From NCBI GenBank assembly GCA_947175205.1, contig CAMWLS010000003.1, positions 21,219 through 85,218 of the forward strand: a stretch of DNA of 64,000 nt. Reading direction: 5' to 3'. Positions 29,521 through 37,450 of this stretch are shown piece after piece. The notes beneath the pieces are model-generated. The model made no database searches. It was not told the origin of the DNA and worked only from the letters and a program-made list of their open reading frames with translations. This DNA is from an uncultured Porphyromonadaceae bacterium (GTDB taxonomy: Bacteria; Bacteroidota; Bacteroidia; Bacteroidales; Muribaculaceae). Both the position numbers and the translations under genes were made by a program. How positions within the stretch are numbered: the first letter of the stretch is position 1; each line of letters opens with the position of its first letter.

Positions 29521-29836
29521 ATAACACATAGAAAGCGTTATCCGCGCTGATTCTTGACGAACTGAAATGTCTCGCAAACTTTTATCTAAGTCAAGGATTG
29601 AGCAACGGTTGATGCCCGTGGTATATAGTGATGCCAACTGTCGGTTATCCGTGATGGAAAGCTGGCAGATCGGTTGGATTATATACAGGCGTGGGCTTCT
29701 GGCGTTGCCGTCCGACTTAGATAGGGCAATGCGAGAAGCCTCAGTTCGTAGGACGGTAACAGATACAGATTCCTACGCTTTTTTCGTATAACAACAAACG
29801 CCAACGAGAGGATGACCGCGGCACATTCTTTGAACC

Positions 29837-30139
29837 ATGACCACAAAAGAAGCCGAGATTATTATTAAGCTGATGAAGCCTGAATTTGATTCACACGATT
29901 TTATATTTGAATTTATTAATCAATTTCCCTCATCATATGGTAAGTTACTAATTAAACATAATAGCGCTACCACAGCTAATGCAGAAATAGCAAACAATCT
30001 TCGTAATAATTCATCTGAATTAAATATACTGAAAATTGGTGAAGTTGAGTCAGTAAATATCTACGGGCATCTCACTATATGCGCATTATGGAGAAAGGAA
30101 TCATCTAATCAAAGTAATCAGAAATTCCATGAAATCTAA
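29837..30139 (+). CDS. Hypothetical protein, AT-rich, overlaps the following ORF
   Basis: 100 aa ORF with plausible composition; 11-nt overlap with 30129 ORF. Confidence 0.55.
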   Translation: MTTKEAEIIIKLMKPEFDSHDFIFEFINQFPSSYGKLLIKHNSATTANAEIANNLRNNSSELNILKIGEVESVNIYGHLTICALWRKESSNQSNQKFHEI

Positions 30140-31415
30140 TTCTTTTCTATTCTTTTTGATTTGCTTATTAGGTTATCAATCCGCATTCCCTCGTTCTATA
30201 GAACCCAATAAGCCAAAGATTGACACGATTGTAACTGTAATTGATACAATCCCTGCAATGGATTCATTTCAAATAATCAAACCCTTGATTTTGCAAGAGA
30301 TTGAAGATTTAAGAGATAAGCGGAAAATATTGCAAGCGATGTTGCAATCAAGACAAAAGAAGGCTAAAACAAAAAAAGAGAAAGATATTATTATTGATGC
30401 TTTTAATTATATTTTCAATAAGGGGGGATTCTACTCTGAATACGAATTTTTCGATCCATCCGGCGTTTTACCCAGTAAACTAACACAAGACTATAATAAT
30501 GTGCAAAAAGGTAAAATAACTGAACGCATTAGATCACAGCTTTCTCTATACGATAAAAACTACCTTGCTGATGAAATTATCTATAAAACAAATTCTTTAA
30601 AGAACAATTGGACAAGTTTTATTAAAAATCCCCCAACAAAGCAAATGACAATACAAGTGGATAATCCAGACTACCGCGGATACCACTATAATAATTATAG
30701 AGAACTTAACAGGATTGAACGAGACAGTATGGTGGGTGAATATAACTTTATTTTATCAGAAAAAGGTGTTCCCAAAAAAGAAACATATCCTTTCGAAGTA
30801 TCATACCTGCAATTCAAGGAATTGCCCAATTATAAAGTTCTGAACAATCACCGTAAGGAGGTTTATGATAATAAGGGCGAGTTAGTCTATGTACCTTATT
30901 TGGAGCGCCAATCAGATACCGACTTATTTCCAAGTTATATCTCCAAAGAAATAAGGCGACTTGTCTATCTAAATGATTATCAAAATAACAAGTACAATAT
31001 CCGTTCTGCTCCACTCAAAACCCAAAACTATATTTTATTATGGATTGGAAGAAAGCATGGTTTGAGCGAGACTGCGATAGAATTAAGCGGTTTAGAACTG
31101 AGCGAATTGGGAGGCATTTTGGGGTTTAATGACAACTTAGAAGAAACTCTTGTCCAAAAAAAACGATATAAAGATGATGAGGGAGAACGTTTTCTCCAGC
31201 AGTTAGAATTGGATCATGAAGATGATTTCGGTTATATATATGTGATTGAACGACTTTCTGATAAACAATTTCATATCACTTATCTAAACAAAACAACTCT
31301 TGAACCCTCTGTTAGCGCGTTTGTAATGTTTTCCACAGGTAAAGAGCCATACACATCTACTGCTACCGTACAGTTGACGCAATTTTCAATTTATCCACCA
31401 ATTATACTGCAATAA
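30129..31415 (+). CDS. Hypothetical secreted protein, no family recognised
   Basis: 428 aa ORF; N-terminal signal-like MKSNSFLFFLICLLGYQSAFPRS; no motif I can name. Confidence 0.75.
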   Translation: MKSNSFLFFLICLLGYQSAFPRSIEPNKPKIDTIVTVIDTIPAMDSFQIIKPLILQEIEDLRDKRKILQAMLQSRQKKAKTKKEKDIIIDAFNYIFNKGGFYSEYEFFDPSGVLPSKLTQDYNNVQKGKITERIRSQLSLYDKNYLADEIIYKTNSLKNNWTSFIKNPPTKQMTIQVDNPDYRGYHYNNYRELNRIERDSMVGEYNFILSEKGVPKKETYPFEVSYLQFKELPNYKVLNNHRKEVYDNKGELVYVPYLERQSDTDLFPSYISKEIRRLVYLNDYQNNKYNIRSAPLKTQNYILLWIGRKHGLSETAIELSGLELSELGGILGFNDNLEETLVQKKRYKDDEGERFLQQLELDHEDDFGYIYVIERLSDKQFHITYLNKTTLEPSVSAFVMFSTGKEPYTSTATVQLTQFSIYPPIILQ

Positions 31416-31567
31416 CTTGAGGAACATTCACCACTTTATTGTCTAAAGTATTCACCTTAATTTTATAAAAAAAATTATTATATGATTTTAACAACGGATA
31501 ATTAACCAATTAGGGGATGACAGGGCAATACGCCCTGAACAACCTTTACTGCAAGTACAATAAAAAA

Positions 31568-31598
31568 GGCCTGACGGACTCTGCGGGTCTGTCAGGCC
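31568..31598. terminator. Strong hairpin, 12-bp arms with one mismatch (possible bidirectional terminator)
   Basis: AAAAAAGGCCTGACGGAC-tctgcgg-GTCTGTCAGGCC. Confidence 0.6.
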
Positions 31599-31633
31599 GA
31601 AGCCGGATTTTGTAGATGAACGATGCAAACTGA

Positions 31634-31975
31634 CTACAGACTATTCGACAATTTTTGAATTTCATATGCAATGGTATCCAGAGCTTTTTTGAGAGTATCT
31701 CTTTCCTCAGTAGTAAAGACTTCTCGCTTACTTTGTACTATATCATGGTTGAGCCTACGGCACAGCCACGAACGCGAACGTCCGAAGAGACAATCAGCAA
31801 GATAGGAAACATTCAGGATTTTCAGAATGTCCTCACTTTTCAAGTCCAAAATTTGTTTACCAGGGCGCAGGTGCCTACCGTTCCTAAGACGTTCAAGGAT
31901 CTCATTTGCATAACGCTGTCCCTGTGTTGATTGGGCTCGTTCAATAATCTCGTTGATTATATCTGCTTCTGTCAT
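31634..31975 (-). CDS. DUF5053-like protein
   Basis: ORF 31634-32005; preferred start M at 31975 (MTEADIINEIIERAQ); C-terminal VSYLADCLFGRSRSWLCRRLNHDIVQSKREVFTTEERDTLKKALDTIAYEIQKLS matches my recollection of DUF5053 proteins. Confidence 0.7.
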   Translation of the reverse strand: MTEADIINEIIERAQSTQGQRYANEILERLRNGRHLRPGKQILDLKSEDILKILNVSYLADCLFGRSRSWLCRRLNHDIVQSKREVFTTEERDTLKKALDTIAYEIQKLSNSL

Positions 31976-32218
31976 ATTGTTACAGCCTAAAGTTATCATA
32001 GTCAAGATGTTTAAATCTTTCCTCCGTCTTTAAGCGCTTCCAGAAGCCACGCGGGAATGAGAATGAGAATCAATAATAATGACATAAGGCGAAATTATTT
32101 TAGGTTTCAAGGTGGACTGTCGTGGTTCACGTCAGCAAAGTAAGCCTACAGGTAGGCAATATTTCTACCCACCAATGTTAAATTTTGCCTCTCAGCTTGA
32201 GTCAAAACGGACAGTCGA

Positions 32219-32674
32219 CTACTCTTGTTCAAGCTGGGGGTATGGTGGAATTTCCTGAAGGAAATTCCATTTTCCTGTTTCCATGTCCACGCGGCAGCAG
32301 AAGCTCACCATGCCGTTGCTCACGGCAAGATATGGCGCCTTTATCACAGTATTGTAACGCGCCACCTGCTCGAACACTTCCCGCGTTACAGCTACGTGCG
32401 GAGCTTTGTACTCAATTACCATCAGGGGTCTGAGTCCCCGGCTGTATACTATGCTGTCACAGCGGCGCAGAGTGCCGTTCAGCCGCAAGGACACCTCATT
32501 GGCAAGCAATCCCGCCGGGTAGCCCATTTGAGTGATAAGATAGTTCACAAAATGCTGCCTGACCCACTCCTCAGGAGTGAGCGCTACCCAGCGCCGGCGC
32601 AAGGTATCCCACACCTGCACACCCGCACCCCTACGACGCAGTTTTATATCAAAAGCCGGCAGATTTAGTTCCAT
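32219..32674 (-). CDS. Type I restriction enzyme R N-terminal domain (HSDR_N-type) protein
   Basis: MELNLPAFDIKLRRRGAGVQVWDTLRRRWVALTPEEWVRQHFVNYLI...DSIVYSRGLRPLMVIEYKAPHVAVTREVFEQVARYN, PD-(D/E)XK-like VIEYK. Confidence 0.88.
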   Translation of the reverse strand: MELNLPAFDIKLRRRGAGVQVWDTLRRRWVALTPEEWVRQHFVNYLITQMGYPAGLLANEVSLRLNGTLRRCDSIVYSRGLRPLMVIEYKAPHVAVTREVFEQVARYNTVIKAPYLAVSNGMVSFCCRVDMETGKWNFLQEIPPYPQLEQE

Positions 32675-32821
32675 CTTAATTTTTGTGTAAAAATACATAT
32701 TATTCCTTTTCCGGCCAAACCTCCGGGGCTATCAACATCAACCGGACGATTTAAACCGGACCTTGTACAGTACCGAAATATATTTTCCCCACCGACAAAT
32801 AATCAGTATATTTGCATTATT

Positions 32822-33967
32822 ATGGCAAAGAAAATTATGTCTAAGGAATCACTTTTTCAGCAGAACGCGGCAGATTATAACATCGCTGTCCGGACAATAA
32901 AGGACGCTATTCTGCGCAGTCAGTATCAGGCTGCAAAGTTAGTTAACCGTGAAATGCTCTCACTCTATTATGGAATCGGGCGGTATATTTCATTGAACTC
33001 TCGGGAGGGTTTCTGGGGGACTGGTGCTATAAGAACCATCTCAGAAAGACTCCGCAAGGAATTGCCGGGACTAAAAGGCTTTTCTCAGACCAATCTCAAA
33101 TATATGAGAATTTTTTATGAGGAATGGTCACCAATTATCAACTCAAAATATTCTAAATCGTCAGCCGCGGCTGACGAAATTGACACCGACTCCCTTCTAC
33201 CGGTTAAACCGTCAGCTGTGGTTGACGATTTAGAAAGATTTCTCAATCTAAGTTTCAGCCACCATATCATAATCTTGGCAGAAGAGAAGAATATTGAAAA
33301 ACGCTGGAAATATATCAGTCTTGCAACTGATAACAGATGGGATAAACGTTTTCTCAAATCACAAATAAAAGATAATGCAGCGGATAAATATGGCGCGATG
33401 CCGTCAAACTTTGGCGTAACAATCAAGGATAGCCGCGATGCTGTTAAAGCTCTGAATATGTTCAAAGACGAGTATCTGCTTGATTTTATCAATACTGAGG
33501 AAATAGGCATCCGTGACCTTGCGGACATAGATGAGCGTGTGGTTGAGAAAGAGATAATCCATAACATCAAGAAGTTCATAATGACTTTCGGACGCGATTT
33601 TGCTTTTGTAGGCAATCAATATCATCTTGAGGCATTTTCAGAAGACTTCTTCCCTGACCTGTTGTTTTTCAACAGAGAATTGAATTGTCTTGTAGTGGTG
33701 GAGCTGAAGACTGGGACCTTCAAGCCAGGTTATCTTGCTCAGCTTATGACATATCTGCGCATTTTGGATGACAAAGTGAGAAAGCCTCACGAGAATCCTT
33801 CCATCGGAATCGTGCTGTGCAAGACTGCAAATAAGGACTTTGTAGAGTACGTGATACAGGATTATGCCAAGCCTATGGGGGTAGCCACATACCGTCTCAG
33901 TGAGGATATGCCTGAGAAATTGCGTGAGGCTCTGCCGGATGTCGAGGAATTGAAAAAGTTACTCTGA
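32822..33967 (+). CDS. Second DUF1016/YhcG-family PD-(D/E)XK nuclease domain protein
   Basis: AAKLVNREMLSLYYGIGRYISLNSREGFWGTGAIRTISERLRKELPGLKGFSQTNLKYMRIFYEEW; FAFVGNQYHLEAFSEDFFPDLLFFNRELNCLVVVELKTGTFKPGYLAQLMTYLRILD. Confidence 0.94.
   Translation: MAKKIMSKESLFQQNAADYNIAVRTIKDAILRSQYQAAKLVNREMLSLYYGIGRYISLNSREGFWGTGAIRTISERLRKELPGLKGFSQTNLKYMRIFYEEWSPIINSKYSKSSAAADEIDTDSLLPVKPSAVVDDLERFLNLSFSHHIIILAEEKNIEKRWKYISLATDNRWDKRFLKSQIKDNAADKYGAMPSNFGVTIKDSRDAVKALNMFKDEYLLDFINTEEIGIRDLADIDERVVEKEIIHNIKKFIMTFGRDFAFVGNQYHLEAFSEDFFPDLLFFNRELNCLVVVELKTGTFKPGYLAQLMTYLRILDDKVRKPHENPSIGIVLCKTANKDFVEYVIQDYAKPMGVATYRLSEDMPEKLREALPDVEELKKLL
33151..33235. repeat. Nested palindromic insert within DUF1016 gene 2
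   Basis: 26-nt arms TTCTAAATCGTCAGCCGCGGCTGACG (33151-33176) / CGTCAGCTGTGGTTGACGATTTAGAA (33210-33235) with few mismatches; left arm contains the perfect 20-nt palindrome TCGTCAGCCGCGGCTGACGA. Confidence 0.9.
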
Positions 33968-34060
33968 ACCATCGGGGTGGAAATAGCTGATAGCCGGTGG
34001 CGCACTCTCCATAATTTTTACTATTTTTACGGTCCGAACAAAAATACCCCCAACTGAACC

Positions 34061-35089
34061 ATGGCAGCTCCAGCTACTACTTACGACGGCCTGAAACGTG
34101 ACATCCGCGCCGGAAAACTTGCTCCCGTTTACCTTCTTCACGGTGAGGAGGGTTACTTCATTGACTCCCTGGTGAAAGAGTTTGATGCCCTTGTTCCGGA
34201 AGAAGAAAAAGACTTTAACGAGCATATTTTCTATGCCCCGGAGACACCTCCCGGACGTGTCATGGATGTGTGCATGCAGGTTCCCATGATGGCTGAGCGC
34301 CAGGTGGTGATTGTAAAAGAAGGACAAGCCGTGCGTGCCGATGAGTTGAACAGATATCACAAATATGTCCGTAACCCATCTCCATCAACGATTCTGGTAA
34401 TCTGCTGCCGGGGCGCGGTGGCTAAAGGTAAGGAATTGATGGCTGCCATGAAAGCAAACGGCGTGATATTCGAGTCCAAGAAAATTCCTGATTATAACAT
34501 ATCTCCCCATATCAGCGGCTATATAACCTCCTTGGGGCTGGGACCTGATCCCAAGGCTGTGGAGATGCTTCACCAGCACGTGGGCACAGACCTGAGCAGA
34601 CTGTACAATGAGATTGACAAGCTGGGCGCCATCCTCCCCAAAGGCGCGCGTGTAACCCCTGAGGTGGTGGAAACATATGTGGGTATCAGCAAGGATTACA
34701 ACAACTTTGAGCTCATTGATGCCATTGCCGCCCGTGACAAGCTGAAAGTGTACCGCATTGCAGAGTATTTCCGCGCCAACCCGAAAGCCAATCCTCTGGT
34801 TCTGACCTGCGCTGCTCTGTTCTCTTTCTTTGCTGACTTACTGAGCTGTTATTATGCCCCGGACCGCAGCGAAAAAGGTCTAATGGCCACTCTGAAACTG
34901 AAATTCCCCATTCAGCTCAGACGTTACCGCGTGGCCATGAATAATTACAATGCCTTTCAGATTATTGAAATTATACATGCCATAAGGGAGTTTGACAGTA
35001 TGTCCAAGGGAAACGGCTCACGGCGCGGTGAGCATCAGCTTTTTGCTGAGCTACTGCATCACATTCTCAGCGCCCAAGGGGTTATATAA
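34061..35089 (+). CDS. holA: DNA polymerase III subunit delta
   Basis: APVYLLHGEEGYFIDSLVKEFDALV, DLSRLYNEIDKLGAILPKG, VGISKDYNNFELIDAIAARD. Confidence 0.93.
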   Translation: MAAPATTYDGLKRDIRAGKLAPVYLLHGEEGYFIDSLVKEFDALVPEEEKDFNEHIFYAPETPPGRVMDVCMQVPMMAERQVVIVKEGQAVRADELNRYHKYVRNPSPSTILVICCRGAVAKGKELMAAMKANGVIFESKKIPDYNISPHISGYITSLGLGPDPKAVEMLHQHVGTDLSRLYNEIDKLGAILPKGARVTPEVVETYVGISKDYNNFELIDAIAARDKLKVYRIAEYFRANPKANPLVLTCAALFSFFADLLSCYYAPDRSEKGLMATLKLKFPIQLRRYRVAMNNYNAFQIIEIIHAIREFDSMSKGNGSRRGEHQLFAELLHHILSAQGVI

Positions 35090-35109
35090 AATCCTCAGCG
35101 CTCCGGGTG

Positions 35110-36939
35110 TTATCTGAAATAGCCCCCTGCTACCATCAGCTCAGATATCTGCCACATATTCTCCATGGCATCAGCCTGCGTAGCGTCAGGTGTTCCGTAT
35201 ACGCGCCCAAAGGCATCCTTGGCATAATTCAGCATAGTGTCAGCCAGCACACTACGTCCCACACCGGGGAACTCATAATCATCCACTCCCATAATCTGAA
35301 GAACAGTTGGGAAGACATCCACCTGTCCTATGAAGCGGTCACTATGCTCAGCCTTACACATTCCGGAGTTAAGCACCATGAACAGTACCCTGTCACTTAT
35401 CCAGCCCTGCGGCAGACAGCGCGCTCGCGGCTCATGGTCTGAAGCAATTACAATTACAGAGTCATCATAAATCCCCCTCTTTTTCAGCTCATTCAGGAAA
35501 GAGCCTAACGCTGCATCCGTTAAGCGAAGCTGCTCCAGATAGTTACGGCTGCGTTCATCTGGGAACACGCTCCGGGCAGCTGAGATATCCGTCACGGCTG
35601 GAGCCGAATCATACGGGTCATGCATGGACAGAGTTATAACACTCATAAAAAACGGTTTACCGGTGGAGTTCAGCCGTATGGCCTCAAGGAGGGCACGGTT
35701 GAAGATTACTTCATCCTTAAGCCAGTACCCTATGTCACTGGGTAAAAAATTGTCATAACCATAACTCTGGTTTGTGTGGTTATGATTATAGAATGTGGGA
35801 GGCTCTCCACACACTTCAGAACTCTCATAGCCTTTCAGTGCCCGGGCAAGTCCGGGATAAGTGGCCTGTGGGTAACGCTTGGCAAGAACTGCATTTCTCA
35901 GAGGCAACAGTCCGGTGTTGTATATGAACTGACCGTCAGAAGAGCGTCCGTGATTAGTCTGGGGTATTACTGAGGTAAAGACCAGAGAGGAAGAGTCAGC
36001 CATGAGCGATGAAAGTACAGGGGCAACGGGGGCTCCGTTTACTGTCATCGCAGCCGCCTCTGATGAGAGGCTCTCAACTATAATAAAGATGAGATTACGT
36101 GAGCGATTTCTAACAAAATCAGCACAGCTGTCCACTACCGGCCGACCGGCTTTCATACATTGCCTCCGTGCCTCCCAGAATGAATTCACCTTCTCACGTT
36201 CATCCCTGGTCAGGCTTCTGGAGAACCATATATCCTCCGCCTGATAAAAAAGATAAGAGATAAAACCCAGCCGCTCAAGGTGCTGGGACATCTTATAAGA
36301 CTTATTATATGTGAAGGTATAATACACGTCCATCATTTTGGATAAGGGAGCATTTACGTGGTAAAACCTGTTCACATAATCAGCCCTGTCTCTGAATCCA
36401 AAGTAAAACAGCGGTATCCACAACACCAGTGCGCCCACTTTTATATCAGTTTCGAAACGCCCTTGTCTAAGAGGCCTCCTTAACAAAATCACCAGAACCG
36501 TGAAAGCCACCGGGAGCGCCAATAAGGCCAGGTCTTCTGCACTAAGCTGTTCCAGCGCACCGTCAACCACGCGGTCAGACAAATTCTGTGCCATCAACAT
36601 CATATCCAGCGGCATCAGATCATAGAATGCCCTGACATACCACAGGTTAACATAACAGAAAGCCGTTACCAGCCATACAGGCAACAGTACCGTCCAGCGC
36701 CAGCACGGCCCTAATAAGAAATAAAACATCAGTATGAACCACACGTCAGCAACCAGCGTTAGATGACGCACATCAATCCACGCATTTATGGGGCGTGTCA
36801 TGTCCATGAACATGCTGAACTGCAGATAGCACACCAGATATGCCAGGACAAAAATCAGCGTTGGCACAATCAGAGCATGTGATTTCAGCATTTCAGAAAT
36901 AACCTTCTTTGCTTTACTGAGAGTAATCTTCATAGGCAT
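35110..36939 (-). CDS. LTA synthase-like/sulfatase-family membrane transferase
   Basis: 609 aa; 5 N-terminal TMs; RNLIFIIVESLSSEA, GRSSDGQFIYNTGLLPL, VITLSMHDPYDSAP, VIVIASDHEPR. Confidence 0.9.
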   Translation of the reverse strand: MPMKITLSKAKKVISEMLKSHALIVPTLIFVLAYLVCYLQFSMFMDMTRPINAWIDVRHLTLVADVWFILMFYFLLGPCWRWTVLLPVWLVTAFCYVNLWYVRAFYDLMPLDMMLMAQNLSDRVVDGALEQLSAEDLALLALPVAFTVLVILLRRPLRQGRFETDIKVGALVLWIPLFYFGFRDRADYVNRFYHVNAPLSKMMDVYYTFTYNKSYKMSQHLERLGFISYLFYQAEDIWFSRSLTRDEREKVNSFWEARRQCMKAGRPVVDSCADFVRNRSRNLIFIIVESLSSEAAAMTVNGAPVAPVLSSLMADSSSLVFTSVIPQTNHGRSSDGQFIYNTGLLPLRNAVLAKRYPQATYPGLARALKGYESSEVCGEPPTFYNHNHTNQSYGYDNFLPSDIGYWLKDEVIFNRALLEAIRLNSTGKPFFMSVITLSMHDPYDSAPAVTDISAARSVFPDERSRNYLEQLRLTDAALGSFLNELKKRGIYDDSVIVIASDHEPRARCLPQGWISDRVLFMVLNSGMCKAEHSDRFIGQVDVFPTVLQIMGVDDYEFPGVGRSVLADTMLNYAKDAFGRVYGTPDATQADAMENMWQISELMVAGGYFR

Positions 36940-37047
36940 AATCCCACGTGACGGGAAGTGTCAAAACAAGTGTAAATATGACATTGAACATGCAAATTTA
37001 CTCACTTTTTTTTAACTTTGTAAACTCACATGCAATAAAGCACACCC

Positions 37048-37383
37048 ATGAACAAAGTATTTCTGCTGGGGCACACCGGCACAGACCCCTCTATCAGATA
37101 TGTAGAACACCGTCCGGTGGCAAGTTTCACACTTGCCACCAATGAGCCGCCGCGCGTGCTGGCAGACGGCACACGGATACCGGAACGCACTGAATGGCAT
37201 AACGTGGTGATGACAGATGAGCACGCTGAATTTGCTGAAAAATACATCCGCAAAGGCACACGGCTTATGCTGGAAGGGACTCTCCGCACCCGCATATGGG
37301 AGGACCGTACGGCCATAAAGCGCAAGGTGACAGAAGTATATGTACTGTCCTTTGAAGTTCTGGGGCGCGCCGGCGGACAGTAA
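37048..37383 (+). CDS. Short single-stranded DNA-binding protein (OB-fold) lacking an acidic C-terminal tip
   Basis: MNKVFLLGHTGTDPSIRYVEHRPVASFTLATNE...RTEWHNVVMTDEHAEFAEKYIRKGTRLMLEGTLRTRIWED. Confidence 0.88.
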   Translation: MNKVFLLGHTGTDPSIRYVEHRPVASFTLATNEPPRVLADGTRIPERTEWHNVVMTDEHAEFAEKYIRKGTRLMLEGTLRTRIWEDRTAIKRKVTEVYVLSFEVLGRAGGQ

Positions 37384-37394
37384 AGCAGTCCTCT

Positions 37395-37450
37395 AAGAAA
37401 GGCGTGTAAGTTTAAGAAAGGCGTATAGGTTAAGAAGGGCGTGTAAGTTT
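37395..37450. repeat. Three-copy tandem repeat, about 19-bp unit
   Basis: AAGAAAGGCGTGTAAGTTT / AAGAAAGGCGTATAGGTT / AAGAAGGGCGTGTAAGTTT between convergent genes, last copy reaches the nagA stop. Confidence 0.85.

Noticed and set aside
29346-29791. Retron interpretation of the structured region
   Set aside because: No reverse transcriptase ORF was seen nearby on either strand; kept only as a generic ncRNA candidate.
32219-32674. Full type I restriction-modification system
   Set aside because: Only the small HSDR_N-type protein is present; no helicase domain, HsdM or HsdS in the window.
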